DNA of 64,000 nucleotides from Phytophthora colocasiae (GCA_018806915.1 JAGKQI010000007.1:1-64000); one strand, 5' to 3'. Shown: positions 37,042 to 47,477, numbered from the stretch's first letter. Numbers and translations are program-made. The notes: generated from the letters alone by a model not told the origin.

Positions 37042-37228
37042 CCACTCGATGCAGTGTACCCATGAGATGCGCATTGCGGATCATGTTGCCCTCGTCGTCG
37101 CGCATGGCCTTAACGAACTGCGTGAGCCAGATACTGGCATCTACAGCTAGCACTTGGCCCGCTAAAGACTCGATCTCGATCTTCCGTCCTACCGGAGCGA
37201 GCAACACCCATAGGTTCTGCACACCCAT

Positions 37229-37484
37229 TTTAGTGCACTAATGGTGCACACCTTTTACCCTTTAGTTAGTGACAAATCGTGCAGAAAAAATAATTGACAG
37301 AAGCACTTTCCTCCGCCTATGCGCACAGGATCGCGCTGACTGGAGGGATTTAACAGAAGCGCTTGTAGCGTGCGCGCCGCTTAATGGACTCTGGCCGAGA
37401 GAAGAGAGAAACGTAGAGATGATAGATAACCCGACGCATGCGGAAGTTGAGCCACCCCGGTGGCAAGACGGCTCGCGAAACGCG

Positions 37485-37516
<32 letters not shown>

Positions 37517-37597
37517 CATACATACATACTTCACGCTGAACAATGCTGGGTCGATGCGACCGTGCTGCCAGATTCCATCGCTTGACGGATCGTTCTG
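37229..37597. other. Region upstream of the XPG start
   Basis: This is the expected XPG promoter region. It contains a CATA microsatellite and no recognisable gene. I see no clear initiator element. Confidence 0.4.
37487..37530. repeat. (TACA)n microsatellite, about 11 units
   Basis: An uninterrupted run of TACA units. Confidence 0.95.
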
Positions 37598-37666
37598 TTC
37601 CACCTCCGTATTGTAGACAAAATACAAGACCACCGCTCGCCACCGCAAGTCTTTTGAAAAGGCCAT
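37598..37666 (-). pseudogene. Tc1/IS630-like transposase, N-terminal scrap
   Basis: From an ATG at 37666 the minus strand reads MAFSKDLRWRAVVLYFVYNT, the start of the helix-turn-helix of oomycete Tc1/IS630-type transposases as I remember them. Similarity ends after about 23 residues and no DDE domain is near. It is a fossil fragment. Confidence 0.4.
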
Positions 37667-37858
37667 AATGCAGCAGTTAGACAAGAAATGGCCCGTTCAA
37701 AAAGTGCCAAAACAACCGCTTCTCGCATTCGTTGGCCAGGGGCAGCTGTCTACACTTGAAACTTGTATTTCAGCACAAATAGCAACTCGTTCACGAATTA
37801 GAACAACTCGTACTCTAGTAAGATTTGTATTCTCTTACTACGTAGTACTATCTACCTA

Positions 37859-38406
37859 ATAGGGCGCACCATTACTGTTAGCTCAATAAACCATGCAAGC
37901 CTTGCATTGCAAGGATTTGAATTACATAGGAATAGAAGGTGCAGTCAATCATATATTGCTTTCAGTCAAGAAGAGCGAAATCTACACCTACGTCTACAGC
38001 TACATCGAGAGCTTTTAATCTGCCAACGAGGTTGTCGATCTCCACTAAGCCACTTGTATATTAAGCGCTTTTTACTCCTTTTCTGGGTTGTCTGCAGTTT
38101 GTCGTAGAATTTTCTGATTGTCTTGCATGCCGTGCTCGTGGTAATACGCCATTATGCGCGCCTTCTTGCTGTTGGTGACGCTATCGCGCAGATCATCGCA
38201 CGGTTTGCTGCGGACGCCCTTGATGCTGATGCGCCCCACGGGTGGAGGCTTCGAGGCCATTTTGGCAATGCCTCCCGTCCGGTAAGAGCCAGATTTAGGA
38301 CCCCTTTTCTACGGTGTGCCCTTTGAGAAAGATTTATCCTGTTATCAGCACATTGGCACGCTATTGGCTAATGCCTCTATCTAGAGATTTGACAGGTGCG
38401 CCCTAT
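37859..38406 (-). mobile_element. 548-bp TA-flanked inverted-repeat element (pogo/Tc1-like deletion derivative)
   Basis: The perfect 12-bp inverted repeat ATAGGGCGCACC lies at 37859-37870 and, inverted, at 38395-38406. TA dinucleotides at 37857-37858 and 38407-38408 fit the TA target duplication of the Tc1/mariner/pogo superfamily. A 62-codon minus-strand frame inside (38072-38260) looks like the start of a pogo/CENP-B-type DNA-binding protein. The rest of a transposase is missing, so the element is non-autonomous. Confidence 0.6.
38072..38260 (-). pseudogene. N-terminal fragment of a pogo/CENP-B-like transposase
   Basis: The minus-strand frame starts at 38260 with MASKPPPVGRISIKGV and continues to SVTNSKKARIMAYYHEHGMQ, resembling the helix-turn-helix opening of oomycete CENP-B-like transposases. 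It ends after 62 residues without a catalytic domain. It lies wholly inside the TA-flanked element, which supports a transposon origin. Confidence 0.4.
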
Positions 38407-38439
38407 TAGATAGGAAATTCGGTAGATAGGAAACACAAC

Positions 38440-38457
38440 ATAACTCGTACGAGTTAT
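38440..38457. repeat. 18-bp perfect palindrome
   Basis: ATAACTCGTACGAGTTAT. Confidence 0.85.
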
Positions 38458-38482
38458 GCCAAAAATACAGCAGGGCACAATA

Positions 38483-38520
38483 CAACATTCGTTCATACAA
38501 TTTGTAATGAACGAATGTTG
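38483..38520. repeat. Hairpin, 14-bp perfect stem
   Basis: CAACATTCGTTCAT and its exact inverse complement are separated by 10 bases. Together with the palindrome just upstream it may mark the end of another small inverted-repeat element. Confidence 0.8.
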
Positions 38521-39201
38521 CAGTACTTCCTGGGCCTTCAATGCCAGTTGAACTCTCGATGACACGCAACGTATTGTTACTGATAAACAATGAAGAATGG
38601 GATGTCGTTCGTTACTAGTTATACCTTAGTCATGAATAGTATGCATGTATGGCTCAATACTAGCCTGTGACGAATTATATCGTTCTAGTAATTGTCTATT
38701 GCCAGTGCAGTGAGCACTCGTCAGTAGGTTCCAAATGGATGGCCCAAGGGCCTATAACTCAGTTGATGTTGGACTCATCAAAAGATGTTGAGTGTGTGCT
38801 CGGCAGGACCGTAATGCGGCAGCTTCATCGCTTTGTTGAATCTACCTGTGTATGGCGTGAGTGCTCTCTCAACTTGACAAACTAGACGACACATCCAAGT
38901 TTTATCATTACTGTTGCACCAGGATACGCTCTTTGCTGTGCTACCGTGGTGAAACTCTACAAGTCATTATAGCTGATCACTCTGTGTGATCACCTGCAGG
39001 AGGCGCGTGAAAGGCAAAGTGGTTCCCCGCTTGCCAGACACACCCTTCTTCGATCACAATTAAAACTACCCTCTCCAGCAGACCACCGCCTCTAAAAACA
39101 AGAAGCATCCAGCCATGGCCGCGGCAAACACGTTCAGCGTCATGTGCTACAACGTGGCCGGACTGCCAGCAATCATCTCAAGTGGAAACCCATCCGTGTA
39201 C

Positions 39202-39711
39202 TGTGACGGAATGCTGTCGATAGCACTCCGTCGGCATTGAAGTGCAAGTTGATGCACTGTAGTGCAATCTACATATCTCTACATGTACCCACTTTGTGAT
39301 TGGCTAAAACTAGATTCTGGTATTATGCCATTGTGGTTTACGCCATTCAGCTGAGACATTGAGAGAGTCTCATTGGCTGAAATTCGAGAAGGTTCTCGAA
39401 GCTTGATTATGGGACGCCCAGGAGTCAAGTCAACATTGCTACGTGGAAGTTTATAGGAAAATCATTGGTAGATAGCCAAATCAGAAGATAGGAAAAGATA
39501 GGCTCTAGGATACATTCTACTGGATTTTTGAGAGAGCTCTGTGAGCCACCAGTTAGCTTAGGACCGTAAGAGCCTTCCTCATTTCAATTCACTTTTCAAT
39601 TTACCAACAACCTCTCAGTGGCCCACCAACTGGTCACGCCTCCCTGGGTCTTCGCTCCGCCGTCCAAGTCCGGCCTCCGCTTCCTCGCCCCCGCGCGCTC
39701 ACTGTGTTACA
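39202..39711 (+). repeat. Gypsy 5' LTR (510 bp)
   Basis: Same sequence as 45017-45526 as far as I can read, starting TG and ending CA. Confidence 0.93.
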
Positions 39712-40143
39712 TAGTAGCGCTTGTCGGGTCAAGCTTCGCTCCATCGTCCAAGGTCGGGTCTCTCGTGGGCGGCATAGCCAGAAGCGAGTAGATCCTTGGC
39801 TATTAGCACCAGCCAATTGCTGGGGAAGTGCTAGGCCTAAAGGGGTCTCTTTTGGGTTGTCTTTGGGAGAGTTCGTGCCCATCACAGGTCAGGGAATCAA
39901 CTTTGAAAGGTTGGTATATCTCTGCCTAGTGCACGTAACTCTTTGGTCGCTACTAGAAGCCGGTTCAGTGCTTGGAACGCTCTTAAGTGCAGCTTTATTT
40001 CCATCGCTCCCCGGTAGCTTCCAATTTACCCTTTCTTTTGGTGTTTGGGTCGGTACAAGCCGAACCACTCCCATTTTTCCTTCTTTTCATTGGGTTTTTG
40101 GGTTTTATTGGATTGAGTTCGTGCTACGAAAAGTCCACTCGAA

Positions 40144-41340
40144 ATGTCATCTACACGTGGTAGATCGAGTGAGCGCGACTCTCCAAACTCCGCGTCCGCG
40201 TAGAACGCCTCGAACGACTGCCAGGACGGCTCCTGATTCACCCAGGGCCAACCGCAGGCAACAGCCAGGACGGCACCTGATTCACTCCAGGGCCAACCGC
40301 AGGCAACCGCTAGGACGGCTCCTATTCCACAGAGCCAACCGCAAGCAACCGCTAGGACGGCTCCTGATCCACAGGGCCAACCGCAAGCAACGGCTAGGAC
40401 GGCTCCTGATCCACAGGGCCAACCGCAACCAACGGCTAGGACGACTCCTGATCCACAGGGTCAACCGCAAGCTACGAATATGTCGTCGGGACAAGCAGGC
40501 GCAGCATCAGACACGATGTCGATGCAACAGCTGTTAGTTTACTTAACGCAGCAGCAACAGTCATACCAAGCCCAGATGCAAACCCAGTTGCAAGCACAGA
40601 TGCAGCAGGCCAACGCAAGATTCGAATATCTAGTTGCGTCCAGGGGTGAGCAAAGAAAGAAGGATCCGCCTATGTATGAAGGCAAATACGGCGAAGATAT
40701 TGAGTTATGGATCTTCGCCACCGAGCAGTATTACGCAAGCAGACGCGAGTTGATGGAGGCAGATACATCGGATTTTGTGACGATGATCTCCAGCAACTTA
40801 GGCAAGTCAGTGCTGAATTGGTATCGCGCGTTTATCGCAGAGTGTGAGGGTACGAACGTACAGCCCACATGGTCGCTCTTCAAGGGAAGACTTCGCACTC
40901 GTTTCAGGCCGAAGGACTTCGAATATGATCTTCGCGAGAGGATGTTTCGTCTCAAACAGAATGAGACCATCCATGATTACGTCTCCAAGTTTCAAGACTT
41001 GCTATCACAGACAGAGTTGTCTATCAGCGAGTTGGAGAAGCGTTTCTTCTTTCAGAACGGTTTGCGAGAGGAGACAGCGAGGAAGATCAAGGAAGAGAGT
41101 CCTTCAACACTGCAAGATGCCATTGAGATTGCGTCGAATTTTGAGTTTGCGCACTACTCGGGAAAACCCCCTAGAGCTCCTGCGAAGGGTTCGCAAGGAT
41201 CATCAAGCTCGGGGCATCGTGCGTCTAAGTCGAAGCAGAATTCAAAGAGCTCCGACAAGAAGAAAGGCAAGAGCGATGATTGGAAAAAAGACAGCTACGT
41301 GCAGAAACTGTGGCAAGTTTGGCCACATTTCTCCAGATTG
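40144..41340 (+). pseudogene. Gypsy gag
   Basis: The likely original start is the ATG at 40144 (MSSTRGRSSERDSPNSASA). In-frame TAG at 40201 and TGA at 40234 follow. The same frame then runs through 14-residue Pro/Gln repeats into a 294-codon open part from the ATG at 40480. That part has a Gln-rich coiled region and the Gypsy capsid block (FRPKDFEYDLRERMFRLKQN, TIHDYVSKFQDLLSQ). The zinc knuckle CRNCGKFGHISPDC (about 41306-41347) is in the +1 frame, so a frameshift lies just before it. It is unlikely to make normal Gag. Confidence 0.75.
40207..40475 (+). repeat. 42-bp tandem repeat, about six units, in Gypsy gag
   Basis: Units of the type CAACCGCAAGCAACGGCTAG plus GACGGCTCCTGATCCACAGGGC encode ARTAPDPQGQPQAT-like peptides in the gag frame. 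Confidence 0.8.
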
Positions 41341-44300
41341 TACTCAGCCAAAACGTACTGAAGCAAATCGGTACATGCAGGGCGCAGTGTATGCGATCCT
41401 AGAGGCTGAAGCTCGAGCATTCAAGACGGATGACCAAGAGAGGCCCGTCACGATATTCATCGACAACGGCAGTAGCCTGAATGGCGTAACTGAGGAGTTG
41501 GCGAAGAAGCTTGAGTTGGATGTCACTGAAGGTGACATGATGCAAGTTGATCTCGGTTATGATCAAGTTGTGCATCGTCCACGTCGGACTGTAGAGATGT
41601 CTCTGCAGTTACCAGGGTTTCCTTTGACAACGGGAACATTCCAGGTCATGCCTGTTCCTGAAGGAAAGGATGTTGTTTTGGGCATGATGTGGCTGCGGGA
41701 GCAGAACCCTGATATCGACTGGAATACTGGACAGATTGCACCTCGCATCAAGGTGGAGAACACGCAGACTGTGAAGTTGAGACTGCCGAAGACTCGTCCA
41801 GCCCGTTGGGTGGCAGGACAACGCCGCGCCAGAGTTGCGCAGGCCCGTGAGATCTTCAATTACTATCGGCAGCATGGCCACAACGGCCAGTTTGGGCGAA
41901 CGAAGATTATTTCGTCCAAACAGTTCCAGCAGATGTTGCGTAAGGACAAGGATATTGAGGCAGTGTTTGTCATCAATCCGCATGATTCGGAGAAGGCTGA
42001 ACGCTTCAAGAGTCAAGGATGGGACGCTCTCAAGGATAATCCGGCGTATGAGACGCTACTGAAGTATGCGGATACGGTTTTCCGTACGGAACTTCCGAAT
42101 GAGACACCGCCAGTACGGGAAGGAATTGAGCACGAGATTTTGCTCAAACCCGGTACTCAACCGATTTCGGTCAAACAATGGCGCCAAAGTCCTGATCAGA
42201 GAAAACGATTCAGGAATGGACCAAAGAGATGGTTCAGGCTGGCATCATTCGACCGAGTACGTCAGCATTTTGTGCACCGACTTTCTGTGTGAAGAAACCA
42301 GTCGGATGGCGTATTGTGCACGATTATCGTCTATTGAACTTGGCGACGATTTTACCAGCTATTCCTATGCCTCGCAAGGAAGATACCTTTGATGCGATGG
42401 CCGGTAGCTATTGGTATTCGTGCATGGACTTACTTTGGGGTTATTACTAAGTGAAGTTACGAGAAGCAGATATACCTTTCACTGCTTTCGACCCCAGATG
42501 GTCTATTTGAATATCTCGTCACACCCATGGGGCTCAGTGGTAGCCCAGGAACCTTTAATCGACTGCTGCAAAAGGTTTTCATGGATTTGAGTGATGTGGC
42601 GAAGATTTACTTCGATGATATCTACGTATACACGAAGGGTGAAGATGTGAACGACCACATCGCAGCACTGGACAGGGTATTGAAGCGATGTGAAGAGCAG
42701 AAGCTCTACATCAAACTGTCCAAATGCCAATTTTGCGTGGATGAGATTCCATGCTTAGGCGACTTTGTCGGACGCAAGGGCGTTCGTATGGACCCAGATA
42801 AGGTGAAGATTATCGCCGAGTGGCCAGTCCCCAAGACCAAGAAGCAAATGGAGAGCTTCCTGGGGACAACGGTTTACGTTTCGAGATTTTGCAAGGATTT
42901 CGCGCAGTTTGCAGGTCCTTTGCATGAATGTATCAAGGGAAAACGTTCTCGTGATGCTATCGAACTCGATGAGAACCAATTACACTGTTTTGACGAGCTT
43001 AAGAAGCGCTTGTCATCACCTCCGGTTCTCAGTCTTCCTGATTTCTCCAAACCTTTCGGAATTCGGATGGACGCCTCAAATTTCGCAATTGGGGGAGTCT
43101 TATTTCAAAAGGAGGGAGGGTTGGAACATCCAATAGCCTATACGGGCAGAAAGATGAAGCCAGCAGAACTGAATTATCCAGTTCGCGAACAGGAACTACT
43201 CGCTATTATGCATGCGTTGAAGACATGGCGCGTGTATCTTCTCGACAAGCCATTCCTGGTGGAAACAGATCACAAGAGCATTGAGATGATTCTCACGCAG
43301 AAGACGACGAATCGACGCATTGCGCGGTGGTTCAACGAACTTGCGGAGTTTCAGCCTCTGTTCAAGTGGATTCCAGGAGAGACGAATGTAGTCGCAGATG
43401 CGATGTCGAGAAATCCTGAGTTCGAGCATAAGGCAGCGCAAGTGAGCCTGAAGGAACTTCTTGATACGGCTCAAAACCGTGAAATTGTGGCTACCATGGT
43501 CGAGAACAATATGACCGTGGCACAATCCGCAGTGAAGATGTACTCGTGGAACAAGGACTTGCAAGGACTTGTCAAGAAGCTACAGCTTGGAGACAAGGTT
43601 CCGCATTACTCGCTAGATCATGGCGTGCTGTATTATCAGACGCGTGAAGATGAGAGTCCTAGATTGTACATTCCCGATGACGAAGATCTGAAGAATCGAG
43701 TCATTTGTGAGAACCACGATGCAGTAACGGCAGGCCACCCAGGGTATTACAAGACCTATGTCGCAGTACGTGAGAAGTACTATTGGCCGAAGATGATGAA
43801 GTATATCCAGCGCTATGTGAACACTTGTGAAATGTGTCAGCGCAACAAAGCGAGGCAGGTGAAGCCTCCCGGATTACTTCAACCGCTGGAGATACCACGA
43901 GGTAGATGGGTCGACATTTCAATGGATTTCATTGTGTCTCTACCTCCCAGCAAGGATGGTTTGAATGCCATCATGGTCATTGTGGATCGATTGACCAAGC
44001 GTGCAAAGTTTATTGCTACGCAGACGACAGACAGCGCAGAGGATATTGCGAATGTTTTCATGAAGAGTTATGTAAGAGATCATGGCCTTCCGAAGACGAT
44101 TGTGTCTGATCGTGACTCCAAATTTACGTCTAAGTTTTGGCAGGCTGTTATCACTGCTATGGGAACGCAGCATAACCTGTCATCGGCATTTAGGCCGCAG
44201 ACGGATGGACAAACGGAACGTACAAAACCGTTTTATCGGAGATTATCTCCGAGGTGTTATCAACCCAGCCCAGAATGATTGGGATGAGTTTCTTCATTTG

Positions 44301-44988
44301 GCAGAGTTCGCCTATAATCGGCGATTGCATGCTACGATTGGCATGTCACCATTTGAAGCGGATCTAGGATATATTCCATATATGCCCGACGATATCGCGG
44401 CAGATCCGGAGTTTAAGAAGTTGGAGAAAGCAGCAAAAGAGTTTCTACTCCGACAGGAAGCCTTCCTCAAGGTCGCGCAAGACCGTATGAGTGAAGCACA
44501 GGAGCGCATGAAGCATTATTACGACAGGAACAGACTTGTCCAAGACTTCAAAATTGGCGACATGGTGCTACTAGATGGGAAGAATTTGGATATCCGTCAT
44601 AAGGGGTACGCACAGTCGAAGAAGTTAGCCTGAGGTTCATTAGACCATTCCCGGTCCAGAAGAAGGTATCTCGAGACTCGTATGAGTTGGGATTATCGAA
44701 GAACCTGAAGTTGCATCCAATTTTCCATACATCACTGTTGAAGCCGTACCGCAGGTCCCGAAGCGCAGGCAAAAGGTGAACAAGGTTGTGTTAGCCGATG
44801 GAACTGAAGGGCAACTGGTCGAAGCCGTGATTAACCACCGTAAGTACAAGGGGAAGCCGCAGTACAAGGTTTGGTGGTTAGGCGAGACCAAGAAGGAGGC
44901 CACATGGGAACCTGTTGAGAATCTGAAACAGATCCCTGGTCTCATCGACCTCTATTGGAAGTCCAAGAAGAGAGAGAATCCTTTCTAG
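41300..44988 (+). pseudogene. Gypsy pol: protease, RT, RNase H, integrase, chromodomain
   Basis: The protease has FIDNGSSLNGV (about 41455-41490), DNGS in place of the usual DTG/DSG. The reverse transcriptase starts in one frame to about 42200 and shifts to VQAGIIRPSTSAFCAPTF. It has a TAA at 42448 and another shift near 42490, then LVTPMGLSGSPGTFNRLLQK and the catalytic YFDDIYVY (42609-42632). RNase H is at 43065-43430 (RMDASNFAIGGVL). Integrase is at 43700-44640 (HHCC zinc finger ending CEMCQRN, DISMDFIV, VSDRDSKF), with a frameshift near 44215 just after DGQTER. After one more shift near 44630 comes a chromodomain (YKGKPQYKVWWLGETKKEAT) ending at 44988. Five to six lesions disrupt it. Confidence 0.88.
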
Positions 44989-45016
44989 GGGGAGGCTCTT
45001 TCTCGAAGGGAGGTCA

Positions 45017-45526
45017 TGTGACGGAATGCTGTCGATAGCACTCCGTCGGCATTGAAGTGCAAGTTGATGCACTGTAGTGCAATCTACATATCTCTACATG
45101 TACCCACTTTGTGATTGGCTAAAACTAGATTCTGGTATTATGCCATTGTGGTTTACGCCATTCAGCTGAGACATTGAGAGAGTCTCATTGGCTGAAATTC
45201 GAGAAGGTTCTCGAAGCTTGATTATGGGACGCCCAGGAGTCAAGTCAACATTGCTACGTGGAAGTTTATAGGAAAATCATTGGTAGATAGCCAAATCAGA
45301 AGATAGGAAAAGATAGGCTCTAGGATACATTCTACTGGATTTTTGAGAGAGCTCTGTGAGCCACCAGTTAGCTTAGGACCGTAAGAGCCTTCCTCATTTC
45401 AATTCACTTTTCAATTTACCAACAACCTCTCAGTGGCCCACCAACTGGTCACGCCTCCCTGGGTCTTCGCTCCGCCGTCCAAGTCCGGCCTCCGCTTCCT
45501 CGCCCCCGCGCGCTCACTGTGTTACA
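45017..45526 (+). repeat. Gypsy 3' LTR (510 bp)
   Basis: Same length and sequence as the 5' LTR, followed by the TGTAC target duplication. Confidence 0.93.
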
Positions 45527-47185
45527 TGTACAGTGTCGACATGGGCAAGCGCATCGGTGACTGGGACATTGTCAATGTGCAGGAAGATTTCAACTACCAC
45601 GCCAAACTGTACTCAGAAAACAAGCACGAGCACCGCACGCCTACAAGTGGCGGCGGGGTGCCGTTCGGGAGTGGCCTCAACACGTTGTCGCACTTGCCAT
45701 TTTCTGGCATTACAAATCTTGCGCGCGTCAAGTGGGAAGAGTGCAGCAACGATGACAATGCCGACTGCATGACGCCGAAGGGCTTCACGCTCGTCGAAGT
45801 GCAGCTGGCCGATGGCGTCACAATTCACGTGTACAATGCCCACACGGATGCTGGTGTAAGTGATGCCGACCAGAAGGCTCGCGCTTCGAACCTGCAGCAA
45901 CTGAGCGACTACATTGGCGCGAATTCCGCCGACAACGCTGTCATTGTCATGGGTGATACAAACACTCGATACACGCGTGAACGCGATACTATCCGCGAGT
46001 TCGTTGAAGGTCAAAAGCTTACAGACGCGTGGGTCCAGTTTGTTCGCAATGGTGTACCGCCTGAGAAGGGTGGACAAACATTGGGGTGTGAGAAGGACAA
46101 GATTACCAACGACTGCGAAGTCGTGGACAAGATCATGTATCGGGGTAACAACTACATCACGTTGACACTGGACAAGTGGAACAATGATAACGCTGCGTTC
46201 CTGGGCAAAGATGGAACCCCACTATCGGACCACCCTCCAATTTCGTCTATCTTCTCGTGGACTCTCAACCCCGATATCCAACTCAGCAACGCAGTCGGCG
46301 GTCCGCACGGTGCTCATTTCACTGATGTTGCACTTGCTGCAGCAAACCAAACGGTTAACTCTGTTATAATTCGTGCTGGAGATCGTGTTGACGGTGTGGT
46401 GCTGGACATTTCATCACCCGCCGAAAGTACGCTTGCTCACGGAGGTGCTGGAGGCAAACCAAACACTTTAGCACTCGAGTCTTCGGAGTACATCACATCA
46501 ATGGAGGTACATTGGGGAAAGGAGAAGGGTAGAACTCGTATTTTCTACCTCAAATTCACTACGAGTACATTGTAATGGTCGGTCTGTTGAGGGAGGCAGC
46601 AAGACAAGCTCAAGCACAACGATGACTGCGCCGGAAGGATTTCAATTGAGTGGATTTCACGGCCGCGGTGGCGACGAGATCGATGCTTTAGGAGCCATAT
46701 TCACGAAGGGGTCTTTCATTGGGAAAAGTCCGGACTTCAAGCAAAGTGATCTCGTTGGTGGACCTCATGGCAACGAGTTTACGGACATGAGCTTGCTCGC
46801 TGCTGGTGAAACGGTTGGCTCAGTCACAATACAAGCAGGGAAGCGTGTCGATGGTGTATCGATGGTGCTGTCCTCCCCCACAAAGGCTTCTTTGACTCAC
46901 GGTGGCACGGGGGGCAAGGCAAACACACTAACGTTGGAGCCTGGCGAATACATTACGTCGATGGAAGCTCATTGGGGTAAGCACCGTGGTCGCACTCGCA
47001 TTTTCTACCTCAAGTCACTACAAACACTGGGCGGTGGGTCGAGGGTGGTGGTAAAACTGGAAGCAACTGCCATCATGACGGCACCGGAAGGTTACCAGAT
47101 TGGTGGCTTCCACGGTCGTTCCGGAGAGGAAATCGACTTGCTCGGCGTGATCTACGTGAAGGTGGCCTCCCCCATTCAGCAGTAG

Positions 47186-47477
47186 ATACAATGTCTTAAA
47201 GACCTTTTGAGCCCAGTACATGTGCATGAACAAAATGGAATTAGTCTGCGACTAAAGTGTTGTTGAATCTGCTGTAGCTAACAAAGATGAATACGAGGTC
47301 AACTGTTGTGATCCCTATTGCTACGAGGATGATATCATGCAACCGTGTGCAATGTGGTCGATGACACGGTGAGATCCACTCAGTCTGGTCTGGTGTTGCC
47401 TGCAAGGCCCCGCTTCGAACCACGATCATTCTTCAATCTGCGTTCAAAGTCTCAAGTATCTGGCAAAACCCATCGCG
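47186..47477. other. Spacer between EEP-jacalin copies 1 and 2
   Basis: No gene is seen. It presumably holds the 3' end of copy 1 and the promoter of copy 2, with no clear element. Confidence 0.4.

Larger units (their letters stand above)
24801..37228 (-). pseudogene. XPG/RAD2 family DNA-repair nuclease, split by nested transposons
   Basis: XPG (ERCC5/RAD2) cuts the 3' side of DNA bubbles in nucleotide-excision repair. The ATG at 37228 begins [15 protein letters not shown] and the N-domain with LAVDASIWL. The frame breaks at 37034 inside VAKL and resumes at 27849 with LYYGVRPVFVFDGQTPEIKK, so the Merlin insertion lies exactly between. A long acidic spacer of about 650 residues follows, of typical RAD2 type. 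The I-domain is at about 25788-25510 (MEAEAQCAALEQLGLVDGVI, TDDSDI), then the helix-hairpin-helix LLGSDYTDGVRGIG (about 25430-25390), and a C-terminal PCNA-binding motif QTRLDRFF at about 24925-24900. Two further frameshifts lie at about 25810 and 25512, the latter in a T run. Catalytic acids are all present. It is non-functional as assembled. Confidence 0.88.
38409..39114. other. Spacer with palindromes upstream of EEP-jacalin copy 1
   Basis: No gene is recognised. It holds an 18-bp perfect palindrome at 38440-38457 and a 14-bp-stem hairpin at 38483-38520. The last 100 bp is pyrimidine/adenine rich before the ATG at 39115 and is the likely promoter and leader of the EEP gene. Confidence 0.5.
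39202..45526 (+). mobile_element. Gypsy-type LTR retrotransposon with chromodomain
   Basis: 6325 bp, bounded by two 510-bp LTRs that look identical by eye (39202-39711 and 45017-45526, beginning TGTGACGG and ending TTACA). It is flanked by the 5-bp duplication TGTAC (39197-39201 and 45527-45531). The order protease, reverse transcriptase, RNase H, integrase and chromodomain defines a Gypsy chromovirus-like element. A purine run (about 45006-45013) just before the 3' LTR is the likely polypurine tract. I found no standard tRNA primer site after the 5' LTR. The element sits within codons of EEP-jacalin copy 1. Confidence 0.93.
39115..47185 (+). pseudogene. EEP-fold hydrolase with jacalin-like lectin repeats, copy 1 (split by Gypsy)
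   Basis: The ATG at 39115 opens 29 codons including NTFSVMCYNVAGLPAIISSG. The frame is cut at 39201 by the Gypsy element and resumes in phase at 45532 (SVDMGKRIGDWDIVNVQEDF). Endonuclease/exonuclease/phosphatase signatures follow: the glutamate in VQEDFNYH, YNAHTDAG, VMGDTNTRYTR and LSDHPPISS. These suggest a Mg-dependent phosphodiesterase, DNase- or sphingomyelinase-like; the substrate is unknown. From about 46290 come jacalin-like lectin domains (GGPHGAHFTDV, HGGAGGKPNTLALES, EYITSMEVHWGK). A frameshift at about 46570 interrupts the first, and 46622-47185 holds the rest plus a second domain and the stop. No signal peptide is visible at this ATG. Confidence 0.8.

Noticed and set aside
38749..38820. 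tRNA-like A box (CCTATAACTCAGTTGATG)
   Set aside because: It resembles the start of a tRNA gene, but no B box (GGTTCGANNCC) or matching acceptor strand follows.
39704..40537. 277-codon open frame after the Gypsy 5' LTR
   Set aside because: It is an off-frame reading of the gag 42-bp repeats (RANRKQPLGRLLIH-type peptides). The gag frame explains the repeat better.
41290..41345. Programmed gag-pol frameshift in the Gypsy element
   Set aside because: The shift falls before the zinc knuckle, inside Gag, not at a gag-pol border, and no slippery site is evident. A mutation or sequencing indel is likelier.
45433..45531. Open frame upstream of EEP copy 1, running through the 3' LTR
   Set aside because: The extension is LTR sequence read in phase by chance. 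The true N-terminus is at 39115, before the insertion.
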